A stretch of 36,474 nucleotides of DNA from a bacterium (GTDB lineage: Bacteria; Actinomycetota; Aquicultoria; Aquicultorales; Aquicultoraceae), in assembly GCA_902810715.1 (NCBI GenBank), contig CADDYS010000011.1, positions 1-36,474 of the forward strand, read 5' to 3'. Each line of letters begins with the position of its first letter. Position 1 is the stretch's first letter. The notes under the pieces were generated by a model that was given only the letters and a program-made list of their open reading frames with translations, made no database searches and was not told where the DNA came from. The translations under genes and the position numbers were made by a program. Shown here in pieces: positions 9,557 to 18,200 of the stretch.

Positions 9557-10195
9557 GCGGATATGTCTTTTTTAAAAAAGAGGTAAAAGCAATCTTTAAA
9601 ACTTACCGCATCTGGCTTATCCCCCTGATATTTATATTCTTTGGAATACTGAGCCCGGTAAGTGCAAAATTCTTGCCCGCCATCCTTAAGGCGGCGATGC
9701 AGGCGGATACCACCCAGAAAGTATTCTTGCAGATAAAGATACCCGAACCAACACAAACCGATGCCTACCTGCAGTGGGTTAAGAACCTCTCCCAGTTCGG
9801 GATGCTCACACTTATCCTTATATCCATGGGGCTGGTGGCCGAGGAGAAAGCACGCGGGACGCTCGCACTTGTAGTTACAAAACCGGTCTCAAATAGCTTT
9901 TGCAGCCTATGGCCTACTCATCCTGGCGGTAACGCTCTTTTTCAGCACGTTGATGAAAAACCAATTGGGGGCTGCGGGTTTGGGGCTTCTCTCATATTTC
10001 GCTTTTTCCATAATAGCCGGCATAGCCCACGGGATGGATAAATACTCGCCAGGTGCATTATCCAGCGTGGCCGCCAAAATCATCTCCGGGAGCCAGGCGT
10101 TATCAGAAGCATATCCCGCAATCGGGATATCAATTGTACTCTCAATTGTAATGGTCGTAGTGGCGGCCTTTGTGCTGGAGCACCAGGAGATATAA
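9553..10195 (+). pseudogene. ABC-2 type permease, internally deleted and frameshifted
   Basis: Integral membrane partner of the preceding ATPase. Frame 1 runs from the ATG at 9553 through a transmembrane segment and the conserved EEKARGTLALVVTKPVS stretch. Homology then moves to frame 2 from about 9896 (FAAYGLLILAVTLFFST and on to the stop at 10193-10195). In relatives known to me roughly 45-55 residues separate the TKPVS motif from the LTLFFST segment; here only about a dozen do. One deletion of about 140-160 bases that is not a multiple of three would explain both the shortening and the frame change. The product is unlikely to work. The deletion size is an estimate from memory of the family. 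Confidence 0.75.
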
Positions 10196-10205
10196 AATAG
10201 TTCTT

Positions 10206-11636
10206 ATGACTCTAGGCGATGTTTTAAACCATTATCCATCGAGTATCGTTACGGCCTTAATGGCATTCGCCTTTTTGTGGCTTGCCCTCTATGTTTACCG
10301 TGTAAATCCCGAAGATAATATATCCAAGCTGGCCTCCGGCGCAATGATTGCCATATTCATTTACCTCTTCGGCAGCTTTATGGTAATTACAGCCACAGAG
10401 AAGTCCGAGGTTATTCTTTACCAACGCATACTCTGGTGGCTGCCGTTCGCCCCGGTTTTATGGCTTCACCTCTCACAAAAAGCAACTCCCCCGCTTGAGT
10501 TCAGAGGCGTTATCAGAAACCGGATAGGAGCGGCAATTAACTCGACGCGCACAAGCGCGGCTATGGGGGCCTTTTACGGTATCGCCATATTATTCTTTCT
10601 ATCCGGCATCTTTACCGACAGCCTTTTTAAATTCAGCTCCTTGCGTAGTGCAAAGCTTCCTTTAGGCAACCATGGCATACCGATAGGCCCGGTCTATAAG
10701 CTGTTTGCCGTCTTTATGTTTCTTATGATTTCGGTCGCATGGATAAATTTCCTCTCCGCATGGTGGAGGGATAGCAAAAAGAATATAGGTGAAGTCACCT
10801 TTTTCTGGCGGGGTATAAAGGAACTAACTCTGACCGCTATTCCATTTTACAAGTCACATTACCGTACGCAGTTCTTATGGCTGAGCTTGGGAACTATACT
10901 CTTATGGGCCGCCTCAGTCGGGCTTTTAGTAAAATGCATAACCGGCATACATGTTAGGCACTCCCCGGGCAACATCGTCTTAGGGGTTGGTATGGTTATC
11001 GTTGCCTTTGCAATCCTAAAGCACAACGCCCTCTTGAAAAAAGAGGCGTTGCAGAAAGACGCAATCTACGCCTCAGTCGGCGCACTCGGTATATCCGCTA
11101 TTTATGCCGCAGCTATATTTGTTGGACAGGGCGATATTATGAGCGTTCCGGTTGTAAGCCTTGTCCTTATAACTGCACTTGCTCTCACAACACATATGCT
11201 TGCCGACCAGATAAAAATCTGGTTCAGCCAGCTTATCGGGACAAGGCTCGGGCTTTTCTCAACCCGCGATGTCGATGAGATGAAACACCTTTACCACGCG
11301 GCTTCAAGGATTAAAAGACGGCAAGAGCCGGTTGTTGAGCTCTTTAACGACGGAAACAAAACCGTAGAGGAACTGCTTAGTCTTCTCACCCCGCGCCAGC
11401 GCGAGATCATAACCCACCGTGCGAAAGGGCTATCGGATAAACAAATCGCGGACGCCCTTGATATCAAGCTGCCAACAGTTAGAAAACATATCGAAGACAT
11501 CAAGAAGAGAATCGGCTCGCGCGACAAAGCCGACTGCGCCATCTACTGCGTTGTAACCGGGCTTCTGAGTAAAGAAGATTTGTTGGATTGGTTCGGCTCA
11601 CTGGACTTAGCAAACCAGAAAACAATCGAAAAATAA
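10206..11636 (+). CDS. Membrane-anchored LuxR-type transcriptional regulator
   Basis: A 476-aa protein with a long hydrophobic N-terminal half (about eight membrane segments, resembling the 7TM-type sensor of some histidine kinases) joined to a soluble C terminus. The last about 75 residues are a LuxR/GerE helix-turn-helix: LTPRQREIITHRAKGLSDKQ, then a recognition helix with LPTVRKHIEDIKKRIG. No kinase or receiver domain is visible, so the protein probably senses in or at the membrane and binds DNA itself. The ATG at 10206 follows the permease stop by 10 bases, so it was likely part of the same operon and may have regulated the exporter. The signal is unknown. Confidence 0.75.
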   Translation: MTLGDVLNHYPSSIVTALMAFAFLWLALYVYRVNPEDNISKLASGAMIAIFIYLFGSFMVITATEKSEVILYQRILWWLPFAPVLWLHLSQKATPPLEFRGVIRNRIGAAINSTRTSAAMGAFYGIAILFFLSGIFTDSLFKFSSLRSAKLPLGNHGIPIGPVYKLFAVFMFLMISVAWINFLSAWWRDSKKNIGEVTFFWRGIKELTLTAIPFYKSHYRTQFLWLSLGTILLWAASVGLLVKCITGIHVRHSPGNIVLGVGMVIVAFAILKHNALLKKEALQKDAIYASVGALGISAIYAAAIFVGQGDIMSVPVVSLVLITALALTTHMLADQIKIWFSQLIGTRLGLFSTRDVDEMKHLYHAASRIKRRQEPVVELFNDGNKTVEELLSLLTPRQREIITHRAKGLSDKQIADALDIKLPTVRKHIEDIKKRIGSRDKADCAIYCVVTGLLSKEDLLDWFGSLDLANQKTIEK

Positions 11637-11768
11637 TATAGTTATTTCTGCGTATGTCCACCCTTTTTACCTGCTATTTTCCTGTGCTTAGCATTTCTAC
11701 CGACAGACGAACCATCCCACCCTTGGGTACGCTTTGCACAAGGCTATGCAAATAAGGAGGCTAATACT

Positions 11769-12086
11769 ATGTCAAGAATAGTTAATACCAAGAGGCTAAC
11801 TAACCAAAAGCAGTACCAATCCGTCCAGATAACAGTCGACCCAAAGTCGCGCAACCTGGATAAAACTATCCGCGATATCTTAAGGATAAGTGAGCTTGTA
11901 ACCGGACAAATTCCTTCGGTAAAAATAAAGTCCATCGCCGTAAACGACTACTTTGCCGTCGTAAGGGCGGATATTCCCAGGCAGGTCGGCACAGAAGAGA
12001 CTACTTTGAGACTATATGAGATAAAAGGCAAATGGAAAATACGAGGGTGCGCGTTTTCTGAGAAAGAGTCCCAAACGGCCATCTAA
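11769..12086 (+). CDS. Hypothetical 105-aa protein
   Basis: No family recognised. The start is well supported by an AAGGAGG site (11753-11759) nine bases before the ATG. The protein is soluble, basic at the N terminus, has no membrane segment, and is predicted mixed alpha/beta (KIKSIAVNDYFAVVRADI then TTLRLYEIKGKWKIRG, a strand-rich pattern resembling a small SnoaL/NTF2-like tail, though this is weak). It lies alone between the LuxR-type regulator and the UPF0182 gene. The only structure after it is a short GGCGA/TCGCC hairpin (12131-12146). Confidence 0.65.
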   Translation: MSRIVNTKRLTNQKQYQSVQITVDPKSRNLDKTIRDILRISELVTGQIPSVKIKSIAVNDYFAVVRADIPRQVGTEETTLRLYEIKGKWKIRGCAFSEKESQTAI

Positions 12087-12179
12087 AAATTTACTTGCAA
12101 AAATGTCTCCCAAGCTGTTGTATTAGATTGACGGCGACAAATCGCCGCCTGCCTTATGTCGACATGCCGGGAGGTTGCC

Positions 12180-14936
12180 TTGAACGTAAATAAAATTAGA
12201 ATTATCGTAGCCAGCATAATCGTAGCATTTTTCCTAGTTATCGCCTTCTCCAAGTCTCTCGTGTTTTTACTTACAGATTGGCTATGGTTTAAGGGAGTAG
12301 GCTATGCATCCATATTTACAAAAATACTTAGCACACAGGTAACTCTCGGTATCGCCGCAGGCGGTGCATTCTTTGTCTTTCTCTACATTAACCTGCTCAT
12401 CGCAAAAAAGCTGGCGCCCTCTTTTACCTACTGGCGCGGAGCTCCGGACGACCCGCTCTACAACATCATCAAGTTTTTCAAGTCGCCCATCTTTATGAGA
12501 TTTTTCAACCTCATTATGTTCGCAATAGCCCTTGTATTTGCGTTCTTTGTGGGACTATCCGCCTCAACTAACTGGGATGTTGTCTTAAGGTATTTGAACC
12601 AGGTCCCGTTTGGGGTCAAAGACCCGGTCTTCGGCCTGGATGTCGCATTTCATATGTTCTCCATCCCCTTCTACGGGGCGGTTCTTAACATCGGGTTCTT
12701 GGCAATCATCCTAACGATAATTCTTACAATGCTGGTTCACTGGATTAACGGCAACATATCGTTTCGCCCCGGCGCAAGAACGTTTGCGCCTCATGCAAAA
12801 GCGCACCTCTCGGTGCTATTCGGCGTGTTTTTCGTACTGCTCGGGCTGGCATTTAAGCTAAACTCTTATGACCTGCTGCTGTCCGATATCGGCGTGGTCT
12901 TTGGCGCAAGCTATACCGACATTCACGCGAAACTTCCGGCGCTTACCGTTCTCTTCTTTTCGTCCCTGGCTGCGGCGGTTCTCTTTTTGGTCAACATCCA
13001 TTTTAAGGGTTGGAAGCTTCCCGCCGCCGGCATCATATTTATTGTCGCGGTGGCTATCCTTGCCTACGGCATCTATCCATCCATCGTCCAGTCCTATGTG
13101 GTTGCGCCGAACGAGATAGAAAAAGAGACCCCATATATCAAAGAGGCGGTAAAGTTAACCAACCATGCCTACGGCTTGGATAAGATCAAAGAAAAGCCGT
13201 TCCCTGCCAAGCAGGAGTTGGATAAAGCAGCGTTAAATAGGAATAAGCAAACGATTGATAACATCAGGCTTTGGGACTGGCAACCGCTGGATAAAACTTT
13301 TAAGCAAATACAGAGCATACGCCTGTACTATGACTTCTCAGACGTTGATATCGACCGCTACCCGATTGACGGCAATTACCGGCAGGTCGCCATCTCGGCC
13401 CGCGAGCTTAACACCGGTAATCTACCCGGCAATGCAAAGACCTGGCTAAACCAGCACCTTGTCTACACCCACGGCTACGGCATTGTCGCTAACAAGGTAA
13501 ACGAGTTTACCGATGAGGGCTTACCTAAGTTAGTTGTAAAAGACATCCCTCCGAAATCAGAGGCCCCTAGCCTAAAGGTCACCCAGCCCGAGATATACTT
13601 CGGTGAGAAAACAGACGACTACATAGTTGTAGGCACCAAAACCCACGAGTTCGATTATCCGATGGGAAACGAGAACAGCTATGCCAAGTATAGGGGGAAA
13701 GACGGGGTATCGCTTGGCAGCCTGCTTACAAAAGCCGCCTTCGCATGGCGATTCGACAGCCTGCAGCTTCTGCTATCCGATTCGCTCACCGAAAACAGCA
13801 GGGTTCTTTTCTACCGCAACATAGTCGAGAGGGCAAGCACGATTGCGCCATTTTTGAAGTACGACGGCGACCCCTACATCGTTGTCGATAACGGCAGGCT
13901 CTGCTGGATCATCGATGCCTACACAACCGACAGCCGCTATCCCTACTCGCAACCTTTTGATAATGAGACCGGGCAGAACTATATTAGAAACTCGGTTAAA
14001 GTGGTTATCGACGCTTATAACGGCAACACGAATTTTTATGTCTTTGATAAGGGCGACCCGATTATTCAAACATATAAAAAAGCGTTTCCGGGGATATTTA
14101 AGGATAGCTCCGAAATACCGGCAGGCTTGCTTGAGCATATAAGATATCCCGAGGATTTGTTTAGAATCCAGAGCCGGATGTTTGCCACGTTCCACATGAC
14201 CGACCCACAGGTCTTCTACAACAAGGAAGATATGTGGACGATCTCCAGTGAAAAGGTCGAGGGTCAGGAATCCGAGATCGAGCCCTATTATATGATTACG
14301 AAACTTCCCGGAGAAAGCAGCGAGGCGTATATGATGATAACGCCGTTTACGCCGAATAAGAAAAACAACATGATCGCCTGGATGGCGGTAAAGTGCGACC
14401 CAAAAGATTACGGGCAGATACTGGTGTATAAGTTCCCAAAGCAGAGGCTCATATACGGGCCGATGCAGATCGAGGCAAGAATTAACCAGACGCCCGATAT
14501 ATCCCAGGAGCTTACGCTTTGGAACCAGCAGGGCTCGCATGTCATCAGGGGAAATCTCTTTGTTATACCGATAGAGGACTCAATCCTTTATGTGCAGCCG
14601 CTTTATCTACAGGCCGAGCAAACAGAGCTGCCCGAGCTTAAGCGGGTTATCGTCTCTTACGGCTCAAAGATAGTAATGCGGGAGGACCTCGGCTCGGCTC
14701 TTGAGTCGATTTTCGGCGGGGGAAGCGGCCAGGTGGTGGCAAAACCTTCCGATAAGGCTTCGACTGTTGAGGCCGCGCCCGCGCCCGCCTCCATCAAAGA
14801 CCTGATCGACCAGGCTCAGCAAGCCTTTAATAACGCCCAGACAAAACAACGACAAGGCGACTGGGCCGGCTACGGCGAAGAGCTTAAAAAATTGCAAAAA
14901 GCATTGGCGGACCTAAAGGACAAAGCCGGCAAGTAG
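12180..14936 (+). CDS. UPF0182 family large membrane protein
   Basis: A 918-residue member of UPF0182, a large uncharacterised family widespread in Actinobacteria and some Cyanobacteria and Firmicutes. The first about 310 residues hold around seven hydrophobic segments (for example LVIAFSKSLVFLLTDWLWF). The long remainder is predicted extracytoplasmic and contains the family signature APNEIEKETPYI and the following HAYGLD. The C terminus ends in a Gln/Lys/Ala-rich helix. A TTG start at 12180 is preferred because GGGAGG lies 5 bases upstream (12169-12174). An in-frame ATG at 12156 is the alternative but has no ribosome site. Function unknown. A strong hairpin follows the stop. Confidence 0.88.
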   Translation: MNVNKIRIIVASIIVAFFLVIAFSKSLVFLLTDWLWFKGVGYASIFTKILSTQVTLGIAAGGAFFVFLYINLLIAKKLAPSFTYWRGAPDDPLYNIIKFFKSPIFMRFFNLIMFAIALVFAFFVGLSASTNWDVVLRYLNQVPFGVKDPVFGLDVAFHMFSIPFYGAVLNIGFLAIILTIILTMLVHWINGNISFRPGARTFAPHAKAHLSVLFGVFFVLLGLAFKLNSYDLLLSDIGVVFGASYTDIHAKLPALTVLFFSSLAAAVLFLVNIHFKGWKLPAAGIIFIVAVAILAYGIYPSIVQSYVVAPNEIEKETPYIKEAVKLTNHAYGLDKIKEKPFPAKQELDKAALNRNKQTIDNIRLWDWQPLDKTFKQIQSIRLYYDFSDVDIDRYPIDGNYRQVAISARELNTGNLPGNAKTWLNQHLVYTHGYGIVANKVNEFTDEGLPKLVVKDIPPKSEAPSLKVTQPEIYFGEKTDDYIVVGTKTHEFDYPMGNENSYAKYRGKDGVSLGSLLTKAAFAWRFDSLQLLLSDSLTENSRVLFYRNIVERASTIAPFLKYDGDPYIVVDNGRLCWIIDAYTTDSRYPYSQPFDNETGQNYIRNSVKVVIDAYNGNTNFYVFDKGDPIIQTYKKAFPGIFKDSSEIPAGLLEHIRYPEDLFRIQSRMFATFHMTDPQVFYNKEDMWTISSEKVEGQESEIEPYYMITKLPGESSEAYMMITPFTPNKKNNMIAWMAVKCDPKDYGQILVYKFPKQRLIYGPMQIEARINQTPDISQELTLWNQQGSHVIRGNLFVIPIEDSILYVQPLYLQAEQTELPELKRVIVSYGSKIVMREDLGSALESIFGGGSGQVVAKPSDKASTVEAAPAPASIKDLIDQAQQAFNNAQTKQRQGDWAGYGEELKKLQKALADLKDKAGK

Positions 14937-14952
14937 AAGCTTCACTCAGATA

Positions 14953-14983
14953 AAAACGGCTCAGTCTATAACTGAGCCGTTTT
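14953..14983. terminator. Bidirectional intrinsic terminator
   Basis: Perfect 13-bp stem (AAAACGGCTCAGT with ACTGAGCCGTTTT) around a 5-nt loop (CTATA). It has U-rich ends in both directions and lies between the convergent UPF0182 and histone-like genes, so it can end both transcripts. Confidence 0.85.
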
Positions 14984-15017
14984 AACTGCATGACCATTGA
15001 CATCGTCAATTAGTCTT

Positions 15018-15515
15018 CTACCTTACGAACTTTCTCTGAGTCCTGCCAAGGTTCTGGATTGTCATTTTGCCTTTAACAATCTCTTTAGCGATCTTCTTGG
15101 CCCTGTCCATGTCGATGCCAGGAACGAGAAGCTCTTTTCTGGGCTTGCCAGAAGCGTTAAGCCTCTTGATCGCTGCCCTTAGCATAGCGGGATTTCCGCT
15201 TTTTTCGATCTCGGTTGCGATGTCTTTTGGCTTCGCAACGGCTTTTGGCTTAGCAGCAGCTTTAACTACTTTAGCTTTAGCCTTAACGACTTTGGCCTTA
15301 GTTGTTTTAGCCTTCATAGCTTTAGCCTTTGCAACTTTAGCCTTTACTGTCTTAGCCTTAGCAGCTGCTTTAGACTTTGGGGCAGTCTTAGCTTTAGTGG
15401 TCTTAGCCTTGCTGGCAGTAGCCTTTGCGGTAGTGGCTTTACCCTTTGCAGCCTTTGATTTGAACTTTGCTAAAACGCCTTTCTTCGGATTTGCTTTTGC
15501 TTTTACTGTTGCCAT
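15018..15515 (-). CDS. Lys/Ala-rich histone-H1-like DNA-binding protein
   Basis: 165 aa. The N-terminal about 100 residues are almost entirely Lys, Ala, Thr and Val in imperfect KAKTTKAKxVKAKA-type repeats, like the tails of histone H1 and of actinobacterial HU/Lsr2-associated nucleoid proteins. The last about 60 residues form a folded domain (NPAMLRAAIKRLNASGKPRK) ending in IQNLGRTQRKFVR. Probably compacts or coats DNA in the nucleoid. The start is clear: TAGGAGGG lies 6 bases before the ATG. A -35 (TTGCGT, 15605-15610) and -10 (TATAAT, 15581-15586) lie upstream with an 18-bp spacer. It converges on UPF0182 and shares its terminator. The repeat region is likely to vary in length between relatives. 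Confidence 0.8.
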   Translation of the reverse strand: MATVKAKANPKKGVLAKFKSKAAKGKATTAKATASKAKTTKAKTAPKSKAAAKAKTVKAKVAKAKAMKAKTTKAKVVKAKAKVVKAAAKPKAVAKPKDIATEIEKSGNPAMLRAAIKRLNASGKPRKELLVPGIDMDRAKKIAKEIVKGKMTIQNLGRTQRKFVR

Positions 15516-15580
15516 TTTCCCTCCTACATATTATCTGCTTCTACTAGTTGGCATATTGGACAAAGGTTGCATTCTCAGCG

Positions 15581-15610
15581 ATTATACTACATAATATTCC
15601 AGAAACGCAA
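15581..15610 (-). promoter_or_regulatory. Predicted promoter of the histone-like gene
   Basis: Read on the minus strand: TTGCGT (15610-15605), an 18-bp spacer, TATAAT (15586-15581). The -10 is perfect and the -35 matches four of six consensus bases. The transcript would start near 15574, about 58 bases before the ATG. Confidence 0.55.
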
Positions 15611-15881
15611 AGTCCATATACCAAAACTATTTACTGTTATATCGGACAACCAACCCACCACTTTAGTATTTAATTAATAAATTTTAAAAATATTTTTTTC
15701 GTGAGAATCAGTCGACTTGAGTCGCTACTCCCGAGATTGCTTCGCTTTGCTTGCAATGACATAAAAATTACATGTCCCAGTACTAAGCCTTGAAAATCCC
15801 CATGAATTGTCAAGTTAGTTTATAATAATAAAGGGAATGATTGGGCTATCTTGTTCCTCTTGCTAGAAAGGATTTTTAATC
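15611..15881. other. Noncoding AT-rich gap upstream of ddl
   Basis: No gene is visible in this stretch between the divergent histone-like and ddl genes. It contains a very AT-rich run near 15670-15700, a dispersed-repeat copy at 15734-15762, a possible -10 (TATAAT) near 15823-15828 without a good -35, and the AAGGA ribosome site for ddl. Confidence 0.6.
15734..15762. repeat. Dispersed intergenic repeat, TTGCTTGCAATGAC type
   Basis: The stretch contains GATTGCTTCGCTTTGCTTGC and then AATGAC. A related copy in inverse orientation is at 22892-22911 (GTCATTGCGAGCAAGACAAA). Both lie outside genes. This kind of element is seen scattered in many environmental bacterial genomes. Confidence 0.5.
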
Positions 15882-16991
15882 ATGCATAAAAGGACTCGGG
15901 TTGGGATACTCTTTGGAGGCAAATCGGCAGAGCATGAGGTATCGCTCCAATCTGCAAAGAGCATAATTGAGGCGATTGATAAGGAAAAATATGAAGTAAT
16001 TCTAATTGGTATCGATAAGAAAGGTCAGTGGCACCTTAATGAAACCTCAAGGCTTCTTCTTGATACAAGTGGTCCTCAGCTAAATAAGCTAAACGGTGTA
16101 AGCAGTAGTGTCGCCCTGGTCCCGGGAAGAGATAAAGGGCAACTTGTAAACTTATCAAACCCCGAGTCGCTTGAGTCAATAGATGTCGTATTTCCTATTC
16201 TTCATGGGCCATTTGGCGAGGATGGAACGGTCCAGGGACTATTAAAATTGGCAGATATACCATTTGTCGGCCCAGGAGTTCTTGGCTCAGCAGTGGGCAT
16301 GGATAAAGATGTTATGAAGCGTCTATTAAGAGATGCCGGCCTTCCCATAGGTAAGTTTCTCACAATTAACCGCTCCTCAAGAAGCGAAATCGATTTCAAC
16401 GAGGTCGTGACAGAGCTTGGCTTGCCGCTTTTTGTAAAGCCCGCAAACCTGGGCTCATCGGTCGGAATAAACAAGGTTAAAAACAAAGATGATTTTGAGT
16501 ACGCGATAGCCGACGCGTTCAAGTATGACAGCAAGATCCTGATCGAAGAATTTATCAAGGGGCGTGAAATCGAGTGCTCAGTACTTGGAAATGAAAATCC
16601 TGTCGCCTCTATGCCCGGCGAGATAATTCCGCAACACGAGTTCTACGCCTATGCAACAAAGTATATCGATAATGAGGGCGCACGCTTGGAAATTCCGGCA
16701 AAACTTCCCGATGACGCTGTAAAGAAGATTCAAGAACTTGCGGTTAAAACGTTTAAAACACTTTGCTGCGAAGGCATGGGCCGTGTCGACTTCTTCCTTA
16801 AAGATGATGGTGAAGCGATAGTAAATGAGATCAATACCATCCCCGGCTTTACCGAGATAAGCATGTACCCAAAACTTTGGGAGGCCAGCGGAATCCCCTA
16901 CACAGAATTAATAGATAGGCTGATTCAACTTGCAATTGAGAGACATGAGAGAGAACGCGGACTAGAGACTTCTTTTGAGCTTGAGGGTTAA
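15882..16991 (+). CDS. ddl: D-alanine--D-alanine ligase
   Basis: Joins two D-alanines with ATP in the cytosol to make the peptidoglycan dipeptide. The 369 residues follow the Ddl order: N-terminal domain with FGGKSAEHEVSLQSAKSI, substrate-domain FGEDGTVQGLL, ATP-grasp glycine loop (KPANLGSSVGINKV), hinge EEFIKGREIECSVLGN, and the metal-binding C terminus with GRVDFFLKDD and EINTIPGFTEISMYPKLW. Tyr in the EFYAYATKYID loop is typical of Ala-specific enzymes, with no sign of D-Ala-D-Lac type change. The ATG follows AAGGA. It is a single gene, not in a mur cluster. Converges on the hydrogenase operon. Confidence 0.93.
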   Translation: MHKRTRVGILFGGKSAEHEVSLQSAKSIIEAIDKEKYEVILIGIDKKGQWHLNETSRLLLDTSGPQLNKLNGVSSSVALVPGRDKGQLVNLSNPESLESIDVVFPILHGPFGEDGTVQGLLKLADIPFVGPGVLGSAVGMDKDVMKRLLRDAGLPIGKFLTINRSSRSEIDFNEVVTELGLPLFVKPANLGSSVGINKVKNKDDFEYAIADAFKYDSKILIEEFIKGREIECSVLGNENPVASMPGEIIPQHEFYAYATKYIDNEGARLEIPAKLPDDAVKKIQELAVKTFKTLCCEGMGRVDFFLKDDGEAIVNEINTIPGFTEISMYPKLWEASGIPYTELIDRLIQLAIERHERERGLETSFELEG

Positions 16992-17037
16992 TAAAAATAG
17001 GTCAACCATAGGTCTGTGCAACTGCGCGCTTGATAAA

Positions 17038-17535
17038 TCAAGCAACTACAGCACTCTGCAGCTCCTCTATTACTAGCTCGCTTACTCGCTCTATTGCCGC
17101 CTTAACCGGCGGGGTCAACACACCATCCCTTGGCCTTACATCACCAACTTGGATAGCGAAAACGATAATTTCCGGGTTGGCTCCAACAAGTCTCGCATTT
17201 GCAACCAGATGCGGCACACCCATCCCATGGATATTATTTGACCGTAAGCGGACAATATCAGCCTCATCGGGAGTAAAGCGAAAAACCGCACCGGGCTCTG
17301 TCCCTGCGTCGATTGCGTCAACTACCAGAACTACATCCGATTCACGGAAATACCTGATAAGACCCATCCCGACGGTCTCACCAACCACGGCATCGACATC
17401 GAGCCCGGTAAAATCAGAGGAAGAAATAATGGGAAGCAAACTCTGCACAACCGCAACACCTATGCCGTCATCGCCCATCAGCGTATTACCAATGCCGATA
17501 ACGGTGACTCTCTGAATATGCTTCCCATTTCTCAT
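17038..17535 (-). CDS. Hydrogenase maturation endopeptidase (HycI/HyaD family)
   Basis: Cleaves the C-terminal peptide from a hydrogenase large subunit after nickel insertion. The 165 residues start with the family motif VIGIGNTLMGDDGIG (metal-binding Asp in GDD), have DVDAVVGETVG near residue 45 and VVLVVDAIDAG near 70. It is the last gene of the group 1 operon, 3 bases after the cytochrome b stop, with an AGAGGT site before the ATG. Its natural target is the upstream large subunit, which has a 15-residue tail after the last motif His. The group 3b large subunit in this window has no tail and would not need it. Confidence 0.9.
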   Translation of the reverse strand: MRNGKHIQRVTVIGIGNTLMGDDGIGVAVVQSLLPIISSSDFTGLDVDAVVGETVGMGLIRYFRESDVVLVVDAIDAGTEPGAVFRFTPDEADIVRLRSNNIHGMGVPHLVANARLVGANPEIIVFAIQVGDVRPRDGVLTPPVKAAIERVSELVIEELQSAVVA

Positions 17536-17538
17536 TTA

Positions 17539-18189
17539 CTACCTCTTTTTGCCTGGCTCGGGGGACGTTTCGCGCCACCAGAACATCAGCGGCAGTTCTT
17601 GAACCACTTCTACAAACACCAAATATATATGAAGCGCCACGGTAACAACAAACAACCACATAATCAGATAATGAATGATGCGCACGATAACCGGTCCGCC
17701 CAAAGCATATGTCAGCGGCTGGAAAAAGCTTGCTGTCGGCGTCCATAGCTCAAAACCGGTAATCGCTTGCAGTACTATTAAGAATCCCCAGAATGCGTAA
17801 GCCCCCTTCTGCAGTGGATTGTACTTTGCAGTCTTTGGGTGGGTTCGGCGCAAGAAGAAATAGTATTGAAGCATTGGCAGGAACTTGCCCCGATTCTCCG
17901 GCTGCGGTGCGAAAAATTTGTAATCACGTATCTCATGACGCGAGCCGGGTGGGGCCGACCTGCCGATAAACGCCCAGTATAGACGAACCATCGCGGTAGA
18001 TAACAGCACCCATGCGAATATAAGGTGAAACGTCCTGTTGTTTGCCATCGAGCCGCTATAAAACGGTGAGTGGATGAAAAAACCCGTCCATATCAGCACA
18101 CCTATAGCAACTAAGTGAACCCAGTGCGTTACCACCGCAGGCAATGGGTGTTCTTCCCGCGTTGTTTTTATATCGCGTTGCTCGCTCAT
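17539..18189 (-). CDS. Hydrogenase b-type cytochrome membrane subunit
   Basis: Di-haem membrane subunit that passes electrons from the hydrogenase to quinone. Four or more hydrophobic segments are visible, with candidate haem His in HPLPAVVTHWVHLV (about 20-30), FHLIFAWVLL (about 70) and HYLIMWLFVVTVALHIYLVF (about 165-185). The length of about 216 aa fits the HyaC/HupC group. The ATG at 18189 is preferred because AGGGG lies 8 bases upstream. ATG at 18195 or GTG at 18198 are alternatives. The large subunit, once read through its TGA, ends at 18201, so the two genes are tightly coupled. Without the readthrough the gap would be an unexplained 68-77 bases. Confidence 0.87.
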   Translation of the reverse strand: MSEQRDIKTTREEHPLPAVVTHWVHLVAIGVLIWTGFFIHSPFYSGSMANNRTFHLIFAWVLLSTAMVRLYWAFIGRSAPPGSRHEIRDYKFFAPQPENRGKFLPMLQYYFFLRRTHPKTAKYNPLQKGAYAFWGFLIVLQAITGFELWTPTASFFQPLTYALGGPVIVRIIHYLIMWLFVVTVALHIYLVFVEVVQELPLMFWWRETSPEPGKKR

Positions 18190-18200
18190 CCCCATCACCC

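Noticed and set aside
13773-14540. Long 255-codon frame on the minus strand inside the UPF0182 gene
   Set aside because: It is antisense to a strongly conserved gene, has no ribosome site and looks like no protein family.
15067-15594. 175-codon hydrophobic frame opposite the histone-like gene
   Set aside because: The Leu/Ala-rich product is the expected antisense of Lys/Ala repeats, not a membrane protein.
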